This document shows, piece after piece, positions 40,004-48,539 of a DNA stretch of 64,000 nt. The stretch covers positions 3,596,001 to 3,660,000 of the forward strand of contig OZ241886.1 of the NCBI GenBank assembly GCA_965203375.1, read 5' to 3'. The notes under the pieces were generated by a model. That model worked only from the letters and a program-made list of their open reading frames with translations, was not told the origin of the DNA and ran no database searches. The position numbers and the translations under genes were made by a program. Origin of the DNA: CATQHS01 sp965203375. Its GTDB lineage: Bacteria > Actinomycetota > Acidimicrobiia > Acidimicrobiales > Aldehydirespiratoraceae. Position 1 is the stretch's first letter; every line of letters starts with the position of its first letter.

Positions 40004-42028
40004 TCACGACGACCGCTCCCACAGGAGGCTGTCGTCGTCGGGGCGGCGGGCGGTCCAGCCGGGCGGGACGGCGTGGACGGCTCCCCACCCCTCGATCAGC
40101 GCGGGCCCGTCGATTACCTGGCCGCGCGCCAGGACGGTCAGATCGACCACGGCGGTGGGCTGAGGCTCGGCTCCCCACCACACCTCCCGCCGGACCAGGG
40201 ACGACTCGGGCCCGACCGCCGAGGCGGAAACGGTCGCTTCAGCGGGTTCGGGAACGGCACCGCCATCCGGAGACGAGGACGGCTCGACCGTTGGGCCGGG
40301 AGATTCGGCGCGGCCCGCATCGGCGGCCACGGGCGGAGTGGGCGGCGGGTCGAGCTGCGATGTCACTTCGACCCAACCCTCGCTGGCGTTGACGCTGATC
40401 AGGGCCTCGTCGGGAGGCAGGTGCTCGGCTTCCAAGTCGAGCCGGGCCCGGGCCGTCAGCAGGCTCACCATGTCGTCGAAGTCCTCGCCGGGGGCGGCCG
40501 AGGCTCGGTAGACCTGCTTCAGGGGCGCGCCGGCCACTCCCCTGGCGCTGAAGACCCCGCCGTGGACGAACGACCGCACCCTGGGGATGCCAGCCAAGTC
40601 AGCGACGGCCCCAGCGTGCAGCCCGCCCGCACCTCCGAAGGCGTAGAGGGTGACTTCGGCCGGATCGAGGCCGGCCGCGGTCAGCAGATCCTCGAGCGCT
40701 GAGGCGGCCTGACGGTGAGCGGCCCAGCGGACCCGTAGCGCCGCCTCCACTGGGTTCTCGTCGGACAAGACGGCTTCGGTGCCAGCCAAGGCGCTTTCGG
40801 CGTCACCCAGGACAGCTTCGGCACTGGCGAAAGCGGTTTGGGGGCCATCAAGGGCGGCTTCGGTGCCAGCCAGGGCGGCCAAGGCGGACCGGGCCTGCTC
40901 GGCGTCGAGGGCGATGTCGCCGATCAGGGCCGCTCCGTCGGCCAGGAAACCCAGCGCCACGTCGGCGTCGGTGAGGGTGGGATCGGTTCCCCCCCGGCCG
41001 AAGGCGGCCGGGCCGGGCACGGCACCGGCGCTGGCCGGTCCCACCTTCACCGCTCCCGAGTGGTCGAGCGCGGCGATGGAAGACCCGCCCAGGCCGACCG
41101 ACGCCACACCGGGCACCGGCAGCGAGACCCTCACGCCTCGGATTGCGGGGGTCTCCTCCGTCGTGTAGACGCCGCCGCGGACCAGCCCCAGGTCCAGGGT
41201 GGTGCCGCCCATGTCGAAACCGACCGCGGCCTCGTCGCCCCGGGCGGCGGCCTCGGCGGCCACCAGGCCCAGCCCGGCGGCCGGCCCCGAGCTGTAGGTG
41301 CTGATGGCGGTGGTCCGGGCCGTCCGGGCGCACGACCCGTCGGAGCGAACGGCCAGCAGCGGGACGCCCAGCCCGGCCTGCTGGAGGAGCCCCTCGGTGC
41401 GGTATAGCAGCTTGGCCATCGGCCGGCTGAGGTAGGCGTTGAGGACGGCGGTGGCGGTGCGCAGCTCGTCGTCGTCGATGTCGGCCACCTCCGAGCCCAG
41501 GGTGAGCGGGATCGACCGCAGATAGTGGTCCGGGTAGCGGTCCCGGACCAGCTCCCGCAGCTTCTCCTCGTCGCCCCTCCGCCGACGGGGCAGGCTGACC
41601 ACCACTTGGCGCACCCCCTGGGAGACCAGATCGCGGCACAGTTCCAGCACCGTCTCGTCGGCCGCCTCGGTCGGCACGCCGGTCACGTGGTCGGGGCGAA
41701 CGAAGGCGCCAAGGGCCGGGGCCGGCTCGCTCGGGCCGTACAGCGACGACTCCGCTCCGGCTTCCACCATCAATCCCACCGGGTCGCCGGTGCCGGTGAC
41801 GACGGAGTTGGTGCCGATGGTGGTGGCCAGCCGCAACACCCCCACCGAGGCCAGGAAGTCCTCCAATTCCAGGTCGAAGCGGCGGGCGCCCTCGCTCAGG
41901 CAGGCCATCACCGACCGGGTCAGGTCGAAGTGAGAGGTGGGGACTTTGGCCATGGCCGCCCGGCGGCCGTCGGTGAAGTAGCCGTCGGTGAAGGTGCCGC
42001 CCATGTCCAGGCCCACCGACCAGGTCAC
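40004..42028 (-). CDS. Hydantoinase A/acetone carboxylase-type ATPase subunit (HyuA-like), second copy
   Basis: A 674-residue HyuA/oxoprolinase-like protein. The ASKHA-type phosphate loops are GLDMGGTFTDGYF at the N-terminus and GFDMGGTTLDLGL in the middle. It has an insertion at about residues 385-430 made of repeated Ala/Glu-rich units (AGTEAAL, ASAEAVLGDAESALAGTEAVL). The GTG at 42028 overlaps the stop of the small upstream gene. In acetophenone carboxylase two such subunits (alpha and alpha-prime) occur, one for ATP-dependent bicarbonate phosphorylation. This copy is more divergent than the one at 45070-47307. Confidence 0.88.
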   Translation of the reverse strand: MTWSVGLDMGGTFTDGYFTDGRRAAMAKVPTSHFDLTRSVMACLSEGARRFDLELEDFLASVGVLRLATTIGTNSVVTGTGDPVGLMVEAGAESSLYGPSEPAPALGAFVRPDHVTGVPTEAADETVLELCRDLVSQGVRQVVVSLPRRRRGDEEKLRELVRDRYPDHYLRSIPLTLGSEVADIDDDELRTATAVLNAYLSRPMAKLLYRTEGLLQQAGLGVPLLAVRSDGSCARTARTTAISTYSSGPAAGLGLVAAEAAARGDEAAVGFDMGGTTLDLGLVRGGVYTTEETPAIRGVRVSLPVPGVASVGLGGSSIAALDHSGAVKVGPASAGAVPGPAAFGRGGTDPTLTDADVALGFLADGAALIGDIALDAEQARSALAALAGTEAALDGPQTAFASAEAVLGDAESALAGTEAVLSDENPVEAALRVRWAAHRQAASALEDLLTAAGLDPAEVTLYAFGGAGGLHAGAVADLAGIPRVRSFVHGGVFSARGVAGAPLKQVYRASAAPGEDFDDMVSLLTARARLDLEAEHLPPDEALISVNASEGWVEVTSQLDPPPTPPVAADAGRAESPGPTVEPSSSPDGGAVPEPAEATVSASAVGPESSLVRREVWWGAEPQPTAVVDLTVLARGQVIDGPALIEGWGAVHAVPPGWTARRPDDDSLLWERSS

Positions 42029-42810
42029 CCCGGCCCCTCCCGGCGTCCGCCCGATCCGGCCGGTTCTCGGCCCGCCAATTCAGCCAGCCGGACCGCAGCG
42101 GCCCGCACCGCAGCCGGGTCGGTGCCCGGCCCGAGGGGGGCGGTGATTGCCTCATGGGCCGCGGCCAGTTCGGCCCGGCGCTCCTCGAGGCCGCGGTCCA
42201 GTACGGCGGTCGACTCGAAGACGCCAGCCGGCAGGAAGACCAGACCCTCAGAGCACCCGCCGGGGCCAGCCCAACGCTCATAGCCAAGTCGAGCCGAGGT
42301 TGCAATTAAAAGGACGTCCAAGCGAAGATGCTCGGCGGTCCGCAGGATCGGCTCATGGGCCTCTGCGGCCCGATCAGGGTCAAGGCCGGAGTGTTCGGCC
42401 TCTACCACGGCCACCCGCCTGACCCCGCAGGCTCCCAGGGCCCGGACCCGGGCCGCAGCCAGATCCGACGCGTCGTCGAGATCCTCGCCAGCGTCGCCGC
42501 CGACCCGGGCGTTCAATGCCACCGGGCCCGAGACCGCGCCCAAAACGGCAAGCGCGCCCGGAGTTTGGGCCAACCCGGTGGCCACCGCGTCCAGATCGTC
42601 CAGTGCCGGGTTCAGGTCCGAACTGGGATCAAGCTCGGCGGCCAGGGCCGCGTCCTCGGCGGCGGGCGACCAGCTTGCGCAGCTCATGGCCAGGCCTAGG
42701 GCCCGGGCTCCCTCGTCGAGGCAGCGGACCCGACCGTCAAGGTCGTCGGGCCACGGCCGGTTGAGGGCCGCAGCGAACACCTCGGGGGCGGCCACCGCCA
42801 CCAGCCTCAC
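42025..42810 (-). CDS. Unrecognised 261-aa protein within the carboxylase operon, faintly UroD-like
   Basis: The start GTG at 42810 overlaps the HyuB-like stop in GTGA, and the stop overlaps the next start the same way, so it is locked into the operon. The protein is rich in Ala, Leu and Asp. Segments GALAVLGAVSGPVALNARVG and ARVRALGACGVRRVAVVEAE are arranged like a TIM barrel of the uroporphyrinogen decarboxylase/methyltransferase type, but no catalytic signature is clear. Its position between the HyuB and second HyuA genes is comparable to the fifth gene (ApcE) of acetophenone carboxylase operons. I did not recognise direct similarity. Confidence 0.6.
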   Translation of the reverse strand: MRLVAVAAPEVFAAALNRPWPDDLDGRVRCLDEGARALGLAMSCASWSPAAEDAALAAELDPSSDLNPALDDLDAVATGLAQTPGALAVLGAVSGPVALNARVGGDAGEDLDDASDLAAARVRALGACGVRRVAVVEAEHSGLDPDRAAEAHEPILRTAEHLRLDVLLIATSARLGYERWAGPGGCSEGLVFLPAGVFESTAVLDRGLEERRAELAAAHEAITAPLGPGTDPAAVRAAAVRLAELAGREPAGSGGRREGPG

Positions 42811-44981
42811 GGCGCTGGCTCTCGGGGGTCGGGGTAGTCGCGGTCGTCTACCAACTGGGTTGGGATCGGGTAGTCGCCGTAGTGGCGCAGGGCCTCGGGC
42901 GGGGGGCGCCGCTGAGACCAGTCGGCCACGAACTCGTGATACGGCCGGCCCCGGCGCAGCCGCTCGGCCCGGATCTCGGCCCGGCGGGCCGCGGTGGCGG
43001 CGGTGTCCACCCGGTCCCGGCCCCCGGTCAGCACCACCCCGTAGAGCCGGGCGGCCAGCTCCACAGAGGTCACGCCGTCGGCGATGTCGCCCAGCACGGC
43101 GTCGGGCTCCCGCTCGATGACGTCGCCGTAGCCGCCCCCGGACCCCCGGGCCAGCACGAACACGTCGCCGTCGGCGCAGCTCTCCCCCTCGATGTTGGGG
43201 TGGCCGAACTCGTAGCGGCCCGATATCCGCCGCCGGTCGGCCAGCTCCCGCACGCTCATGGGCAGGTCGTCGGCCCCGGCGGCCATCAGGGCCTTGGCGT
43301 CGGAGTCCCGGATCACGATACGGGGCTGCGACGCCCCCGAGTAGCCCCCGAACAGGCCGTAGTTCTTGGTGAACCGGCTGCCGGTGCCCACCGAGTTGAA
43401 GCGCAGCCCCTCGGTGCCGTGGATCACGAAGCAGTCGGTGAGGCCCACCCCGCCCCGGTATCGGCCCAGCCCGCACACGTCTCGGTCGAAGCGGTTGCGG
43501 AACAGGTAGACCCACGGGAACTTCCGCTCCTGCTCCTCGGGGCCGGGGCAGTCCACCACCATGGCCCAGAAGAAGCCGGCGCTGTGCTCGCCGTCGGTGT
43601 CGAAGCGGGCGCCCTGGCCGGTGGCGTTGCCGTTGGCCGGGCCCCCGGCGATGGGGTTGCCGTACTGGCCCTCGCCGCCGAACCCGATGAGCAGGAGGTT
43701 CTCGGCGAACGGGGCCACCACCCCCAGCCGGTGGGGGCTGTCGTGCAGCATCCGCATGGCCGCCAGCAGCAGGCCCTGCACCACCACCCGGCCGGTGTGG
43801 CTGCCCGAGCCGGTGCCGGAGTCCCGGCTGGGGGCGTTCACGATGCTGGGCGGGGCGGTCAGCTTCACCGGGTCGAACAGCCCGATCGACCAGCGCAGGC
43901 CCCGGAACACGGTGGGGAACAGAGCGGCGGCGCTGGCCGCCCGGGCCAGGTGCCAGCGCAGGTGGAACGGCCCGATGCCGGGCTCGGGCGAGGCCCCGGC
44001 CAGGTCGATCACCAGCTCCTCGCCCTGCTTGTGGATCTCCACCGGCAGGCGGACGAGCCCGTCGTCGATGCCGATGGTGTCCAGGAACACCACCGACCGG
44101 TAGATGCCGTCGTTGAGGCCGGCGATGCGGCGGCGGGCCAGCGCGGCCGAGGTCTTGATTGACTGGCGGAGCCCGGCGGCCACGAAGTCGGCCCCCCGGC
44201 GCTCGGTCTCCCGCAGAAGCTGGCTGCGCAGCCTCACGCACACGGCCAGCCGGGCCTTCATGTCCAGCGAGTTCTGGCGGGGGGTGCGCACCGAGTTCAA
44301 CAGGAACTCCAGGTGGTCGGTGTGGAACTCGAAGTTGGTCCCCACCCGCAGCGGGGTGATGTGCAGGCCCTCCTCGTAGCGGCTGCCGATCTCGGGCGAC
44401 CAGCCGCCCGGGGACCTAGACCCCGACTCGCCCTGGTGGCCCCCGCAGGCCACCCAGGCCAGCAGTTCCCCCTCGTAGAACACCGGCATCATCAGGAAGT
44501 GGTCGTAGGTGTGGACCCCGCCCGCGTCGGGGTCGTTGAAGAAGAAGATGTCGCCGTCGGCCAGCCCCACCGTGGGGTCCTTGGCGTAGTGCTTGAGCAC
44601 GTACTTGACCGGCCCGTAGTGCAGCAGGGCGTGCAGCAGCACCCCGGTGGACATGCCGGCCAGGTCGCCCTTGGCGGTGAACACGCCCACGCCCAGGTCG
44701 CCGGCCTGGAGCATCTCGGCCATGCTCAGGTACTTGCACACGTCGCGGCCGTCGTCGATCATCGAGTCGAGCTTGTGCAGGAAGATCTCCAGGTCGACCG
44801 GGTCGAGGCGGTCAGCCCCGGCCAGCTCCAGCTCGGTGGGGGCCTCCAGCACCTCCCGGTGCAGCACCTCGGGGTCGAGGCCGGGGCCGGGCTTCATCAG
44901 CGGGCGCCCGAACCGGGCCACCCGCTCGTCCAGGCCCATGTCGGCCACGTCGAGCAGCCTCGGGGTGCGGGCCGCAGTCAC
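42807..44981 (-). CDS. Hydantoinase B/acetone carboxylase-type catalytic subunit (HyuB-like)
   Basis: A 724-residue HyuB-family protein. It carries the family pattern in SMAEMLQAGDLGVGVF, GDIFFFNDPDAGGVHTYDH, GGHQGESGSRSPGG, EEGLHITPLRV and, near the C-terminus, GRYRGGVGLTDCF and GSGGGYGDV. In acetone and acetophenone carboxylases this subunit carries out the carboxylation of the enol phosphate; in hydantoinases and oxoprolinases it takes part in ring hydrolysis. The gene lies 88 bp behind the first HyuA gene and is coupled to the small 261-residue gene. Confidence 0.92.
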   Translation of the reverse strand: MTAARTPRLLDVADMGLDERVARFGRPLMKPGPGLDPEVLHREVLEAPTELELAGADRLDPVDLEIFLHKLDSMIDDGRDVCKYLSMAEMLQAGDLGVGVFTAKGDLAGMSTGVLLHALLHYGPVKYVLKHYAKDPTVGLADGDIFFFNDPDAGGVHTYDHFLMMPVFYEGELLAWVACGGHQGESGSRSPGGWSPEIGSRYEEGLHITPLRVGTNFEFHTDHLEFLLNSVRTPRQNSLDMKARLAVCVRLRSQLLRETERRGADFVAAGLRQSIKTSAALARRRIAGLNDGIYRSVVFLDTIGIDDGLVRLPVEIHKQGEELVIDLAGASPEPGIGPFHLRWHLARAASAAALFPTVFRGLRWSIGLFDPVKLTAPPSIVNAPSRDSGTGSGSHTGRVVVQGLLLAAMRMLHDSPHRLGVVAPFAENLLLIGFGGEGQYGNPIAGGPANGNATGQGARFDTDGEHSAGFFWAMVVDCPGPEEQERKFPWVYLFRNRFDRDVCGLGRYRGGVGLTDCFVIHGTEGLRFNSVGTGSRFTKNYGLFGGYSGASQPRIVIRDSDAKALMAAGADDLPMSVRELADRRRISGRYEFGHPNIEGESCADGDVFVLARGSGGGYGDVIEREPDAVLGDIADGVTSVELAARLYGVVLTGGRDRVDTAATAARRAEIRAERLRRGRPYHEFVADWSQRRPPPEALRHYGDYPIPTQLVDDRDYPDPREPAP

Positions 44982-45069
44982 GGGCGGGCTCCGGCGGCCT
45001 CGGCGGCTCGTGTCTCCGGCCCGGTCGCGGGCGGCTTCCTGCGCCCGGCGGGCCCGGCGCCCGGACCGG

Positions 45070-47307
45070 TCACGGGCTGGCCCCGGTTCGGGTCAGCCAG
45101 CCGGTGCGGTGCTCGTCCAGTTCGTAGCGCCAGCCGCCGGGCACGGCCACGGTGGTGTCGACGTCGGACACCACCACCGGGCCTTCGGCTGCGAACCCGA
45201 CCGGCAGGCGGCCCCGCTCGTACACCGGGGTGAGGACCGGGCCCGAGCCGGGCCAGCACACCTCGCGGGCCTCGGGCCGGGCCTCCCGGCCGACCTCGCC
45301 AGCCTCGGCCGCCGGCGGCGGCGCCAACCGGGGCCGTTCGGTGAGCTGGGCACCGGGCGCGGAGGCCACCAGCCGGAACAACTGCACCAGGATCCCGCCG
45401 TAGGGGTGGGTCGAGCCGGCCCCGTAGGTGTCGGCGAAGACGGCGTTGAAGGCGTCGCACACCGCGGCGACGTCGTCCAATCCGCCGAGGAGCATCCGGG
45501 GCGACTCGAGCCGGACGGTGTGGTGCTGGCCGCCGTAGCTCATGTCCAGCTCCAGGCGCAGCGACACCGAGCCGGCGGCGAACCCCTCCTCGGCCATGTC
45601 CCGCTCGGCCAGCTCCACCAGCCCGCCCACCGTCTCGTTGAAGGCGACGGTCTCGTCGGCGTGGGCCTCGCCGTCGAACAACTCGATCATCCGGGTGCGC
45701 TCGTAAGTCTGCATCACCGCCATGGTGGCCACGCCGTAGGCGTTGAGCTCGCTGCCGTGGGGGAAGGTGGCCACCGCGCCCACGTCGCTGTAGGCGGCCA
45801 CGTCGGCGGCGTGGACCGGACCGGCCCCGCCGAAGGCGAACATGGTGAAGTCCCGGGGGTCGTGGCCCTCCAGGGCGGTCTGGCGGTAGATCTCCTGGCC
45901 CATGACCCCGTCGATGAGCCTGCGCACCCGCAGGGCGGCCTCGGCGGCGTCGATGCCCAGCGGGTCGGCGATCCGGCGGCGCAGGGCCCGCTCGGCCAGC
46001 CGCCGGCTCAGCGGCATGGCCCCGCCCAGGAAGCAGTCGGGATCGATGTAGCCCAGCACCACGTCGGCGTCGGTGACGGTGGGCTCGGTTCCGCCCTGGG
46101 AGTAGCAGGCCGGGCCGGGCATCGACCCGGCGCTGCGGGGCCCCACCCGCAGCTCGCCGGCGTCGGTGAGGTGGGCGACGGAGCCCCCGCCGGCCCCGAT
46201 GGAGTAGTTGGCGATGACGGGCAGGTGGACCCGCCACCGGTCGATGACCGGGTCGAACTCGTAGTTGCGGTCCTGGCCGTCGAGCACCAGGCCCACGTCG
46301 AAGCTGGTGCCGCCCATGTCGGCGGTTATCACCCGGTCGAGCCCGTAATCGGAGGCCATCCGGGCCGCGCCGGCCAGCCCGGCCACCGGGCCGCTGCCCA
46401 GCAGGTGCAGGGCGGTGGTCCGGCTGGCCGAGGCCACGCCCCCGATGTTGCGGGCCACCAGCAGCGGCCGGCGGCACCCGGCGGAGCGGAGCCGGTGGCC
46501 GAGGTCGATCACGTGGTCCTCGGTGTCGGGGGCCAGGTAGGCGCTGAGGATGGTGGTGATGCTGCGCCGGTACTCGTCGAGCTTGGGGGCCACCTCCGAG
46601 GACAGCAGCACCGGGCAGCGGCCCAGGGTGGAGTCGGGGTACTCGGCCCGGACGATGTCGCGGACGCGCTGCTCGTGGACGGGGTTCATGAACGACCAGG
46701 TGAGGCAGACGGCGATGGCCCGCACCCCCTGGCGGACCAGGTGATCGACCGCGGCCAGCACGTCGTCGGCGCTCAGCGGCATCAGCACCATGCCGAAGCA
46801 GTCCACCCGCTCCCGCACCCCGACCCGCAGCGACCGGGGCACCAGATCGTCGGGGCGGCGGGCCCGGGTGCGGTCGATCTGCACCTCCAGGGGCATCCCG
46901 TCAGCCCAGGACCGGGACCGGGCCACGTGGATGGTGTCCTCCTGGCCGGCGGTGGTGATGAGGCCCACCCGGGGGCCGGTGCGCTCGATCAGGGCGTTGG
47001 TGCCCACCGTGGTGGAGTACTTCACCGCGTCGGCGGCGGCGAAGGCGGCGGCGGGGTCGAGGCCGAGCCGCCCCGCTGCCTCGCCGATGGCCGCGAACAT
47101 GCCGTCGGAGAGGTCGGCGTGAGTGGTGGGCGACTTGCCGACGGCCTGGCGGCCGTCCAGCACCACGAAGGCGTCGGTGAAGGTTCCCCCGATGTCGACG
47201 TCGAGCAGGTTCGGACCGGTCGGCGGCGGATCATCCGATGCCTGGCTGGTCGAAGGGCGCCCGGCGGTCATCGAGCCGGTCGTCGGGGACGGGTCATCCG
47301 ATGGCAT
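45070..47307 (-). CDS. Hydantoinase A/acetone carboxylase-type ATPase subunit (HyuA-like), first copy
   Basis: A 745-residue HyuA-like subunit with NLLDVDIGGTFTDAFVV at the N-terminus, STTVGTNALIER, and ADMGGTSFDVGLV in the second phosphate-binding lobe. DFTMFAFGGAGPVHAADVA is also family-typical. The start at 47307 overlaps the end of the gamma-like gene by 14 bases; an internal ATG at 47271 is the alternative. The first 30 residues contain a duplicated SDDPxPTG segment. With the gamma-like and HyuB genes it forms the core of an acetone/acetophenone carboxylase-like enzyme. Confidence 0.92.
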   Translation of the reverse strand: MPSDDPSPTTGSMTAGRPSTSQASDDPPPTGPNLLDVDIGGTFTDAFVVLDGRQAVGKSPTTHADLSDGMFAAIGEAAGRLGLDPAAAFAAADAVKYSTTVGTNALIERTGPRVGLITTAGQEDTIHVARSRSWADGMPLEVQIDRTRARRPDDLVPRSLRVGVRERVDCFGMVLMPLSADDVLAAVDHLVRQGVRAIAVCLTWSFMNPVHEQRVRDIVRAEYPDSTLGRCPVLLSSEVAPKLDEYRRSITTILSAYLAPDTEDHVIDLGHRLRSAGCRRPLLVARNIGGVASASRTTALHLLGSGPVAGLAGAARMASDYGLDRVITADMGGTSFDVGLVLDGQDRNYEFDPVIDRWRVHLPVIANYSIGAGGGSVAHLTDAGELRVGPRSAGSMPGPACYSQGGTEPTVTDADVVLGYIDPDCFLGGAMPLSRRLAERALRRRIADPLGIDAAEAALRVRRLIDGVMGQEIYRQTALEGHDPRDFTMFAFGGAGPVHAADVAAYSDVGAVATFPHGSELNAYGVATMAVMQTYERTRMIELFDGEAHADETVAFNETVGGLVELAERDMAEEGFAAGSVSLRLELDMSYGGQHHTVRLESPRMLLGGLDDVAAVCDAFNAVFADTYGAGSTHPYGGILVQLFRLVASAPGAQLTERPRLAPPPAAEAGEVGREARPEAREVCWPGSGPVLTPVYERGRLPVGFAAEGPVVVSDVDTTVAVPGGWRYELDEHRTGWLTRTGASP

Positions 47308-47743
47308 CGAGATCGAGCTCTATGTCGTGGGTGACGGGGTGGCCGGGGGGCAGGTACTCCACGTCGAACATCACCGCGCAGCCCGGGCAGTAGACCTCGA
47401 CGATCCGGCACCAGTCCGGGTGGGGGCTGAACCCGAACTCGGTGGGGGGGTCGAAGGGGACGTGGATCTCCCGGGGGTCGCGGTCGCACAGCAGGCACCC
47501 CTCCTTGTAGCTGCGGTCGGCCGGGCCCAGGTCGCGTCCGCACCGGTTGCACACCCAGCGCCGGGCGGCCACGTCGAGGTCGAGGGCCTCGGTGATCCGC
47601 CGCCGGCCGGGGGCGGAGTCCCCGTCGGCGGCCAAGCCCTCGCCGGTGAGGCCCTTGTCGGCGACAGGGTCCCCGGCGGCGGCCAAGCCTCCAGCGGCGG
47701 GCAGGGCGGAGAGGTCGGCGGCGGGCGGGGCGTCGGGGGGCAC
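47294..47743 (-). CDS. Acetone carboxylase gamma-like zinc subunit
   Basis: A 149-residue protein from the GTG at 47743. After a low-complexity Ala/Gly-rich segment (about 1-47) it has a cysteine-rich domain with Cys65/68, Cys83/86, Cys112 and Cys119/122. The text WVCNRCGRDLG, YKEGCLLCDRDPREIHVP and YCPGCAVMFDVEYLPPGHP matches the gamma subunit of acetone/acetophenone carboxylases. It should bind zinc and assist the HyuA/HyuB core. The frame stays open to 47983, but that would overlap the divergent cyclophilin. A ribosome site is not obvious, so the start is tentative. Confidence 0.82.
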   Translation of the reverse strand: MPPDAPPAADLSALPAAGGLAAAGDPVADKGLTGEGLAADGDSAPGRRRITEALDLDVAARRWVCNRCGRDLGPADRSYKEGCLLCDRDPREIHVPFDPPTEFGFSPHPDWCRIVEVYCPGCAVMFDVEYLPPGHPVTHDIELDLDAIG

Positions 47744-47780
47744 CCGGCGATGATATTCACCGGCCCCGGGCCGCAGCCCG

Positions 47781-47860
47781 GTCGGGGAGCGGGCATCCCC
47801 CAACTCGGGCGACGGGCCCGGTCGGGGAGCGGGCATCCCGCAACTCGGACAACGGGCCCG
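47781..47860. repeat. 40-bp tandem repeat in the divergent gap before the cyclophilin
   Basis: Two 40-bp copies (47781-47820 and 47821-47860), each starting GTCGGGGAGCGGGCATCCC, differ at three positions. They lie between the divergent gamma-like and cyclophilin genes, where promoters for both are expected. Another short-range duplication of the kind common in this window. Confidence 0.8.
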
Positions 47861-47903
47861 GTTAGGGTCGCCGGGTCTGTCTGCTGCCGCGAAGGAGCGA
47901 TCC

Positions 47904-48464
47904 GTGGCCCCCACCCCCTGCCCCGCCGCCGACGGGTCCAGCCCCGTCCGGCGGAAGTTCGACGAGCCGCCGCCCATGTGCATCGACCCGGCCCGGTGCT
48001 ACACCGCGGCCATGGAGACCTCCATGGGCTCGATGACCATCGCCTTGGACCCGATCGCCGCGCCCCGAACCGTCAACAACTTCGTGGTGCTGGCCCGGTA
48101 CCACTACTACGACGGGGTGATCTTCCACCGGATCATCAAGGACTTCATGTGCCAGGGCGGCGACCCCGACGGCACCGGGCGGGGCGGGCCCGGCTACCGC
48201 TTCGCCGACGAGCTGCCCAAGCCGGGCCGCTACCAGATCGGCTCGCTGGCCATGGCCAACGCCGGGCCCGACACCAACGGCAGCCAGTTCTTTATCGTCA
48301 GCGGCCCGGCCGGCGTCAGGCTGCCGCCGCAGTACTCGCTGTTCGGCCAGGTGGTGGCCGGCCTGGACGTGGTGGACGCCATGCAGAAGGTGAAGACCGG
48401 CCGCAACGACCGCCCCGCCGCCGACGTGACCATCGAATCGGTCACCATCGCCGAGGCCGACTGA
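47904..48464 (+). CDS. Cyclophilin-type peptidyl-prolyl cis-trans isomerase
   Basis: A 186-residue cyclophilin. Core motifs are FHRIIKDFMCQGGDPDGTG, NGSQFFI and YSLFGQVVAGLDVVD. It speeds up proline isomerisation during protein folding, probably in the cytosol because no signal sequence is seen. The GTG at 47904 is supported by AAGGAG about seven bases upstream. The first 30 residues form an extension, ending in a CIDPARCY segment. It stands alone on the plus strand between two minus-strand operons. Confidence 0.93.
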   Translation: MAPTPCPAADGSSPVRRKFDEPPPMCIDPARCYTAAMETSMGSMTIALDPIAAPRTVNNFVVLARYHYYDGVIFHRIIKDFMCQGGDPDGTGRGGPGYRFADELPKPGRYQIGSLAMANAGPDTNGSQFFIVSGPAGVRLPPQYSLFGQVVAGLDVVDAMQKVKTGRNDRPAADVTIESVTIAEAD

Positions 48465-48465
48465 A

Positions 48466-48482
48466 GCGCCCGGCCCGGGCGC
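48466..48482. terminator. GC-rich palindrome between convergent genes
   Basis: A perfect 17-base inverted repeat GCGCCCGGCCCGGGCGC lies two bases after the cyclophilin stop, in the 75-bp convergent gap to the oxidoreductase. It can form a six-pair hairpin with a five-base loop. No T-run follows, so termination is only suggested. Confidence 0.4.
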
Positions 48483-48539
48483 GGGGCGGCCCGCCGCTCA
48501 ACGAGCCGCTGAAGGAGGCGGCTGAAGCCCCGGCGGGCC

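Noticed and set aside
42811..44241. Long minus-strand frame in front of the 261-aa gene
   Set aside because: It is a shadow of the HyuB-like gene in another frame; the GTGA overlap gives the real start.
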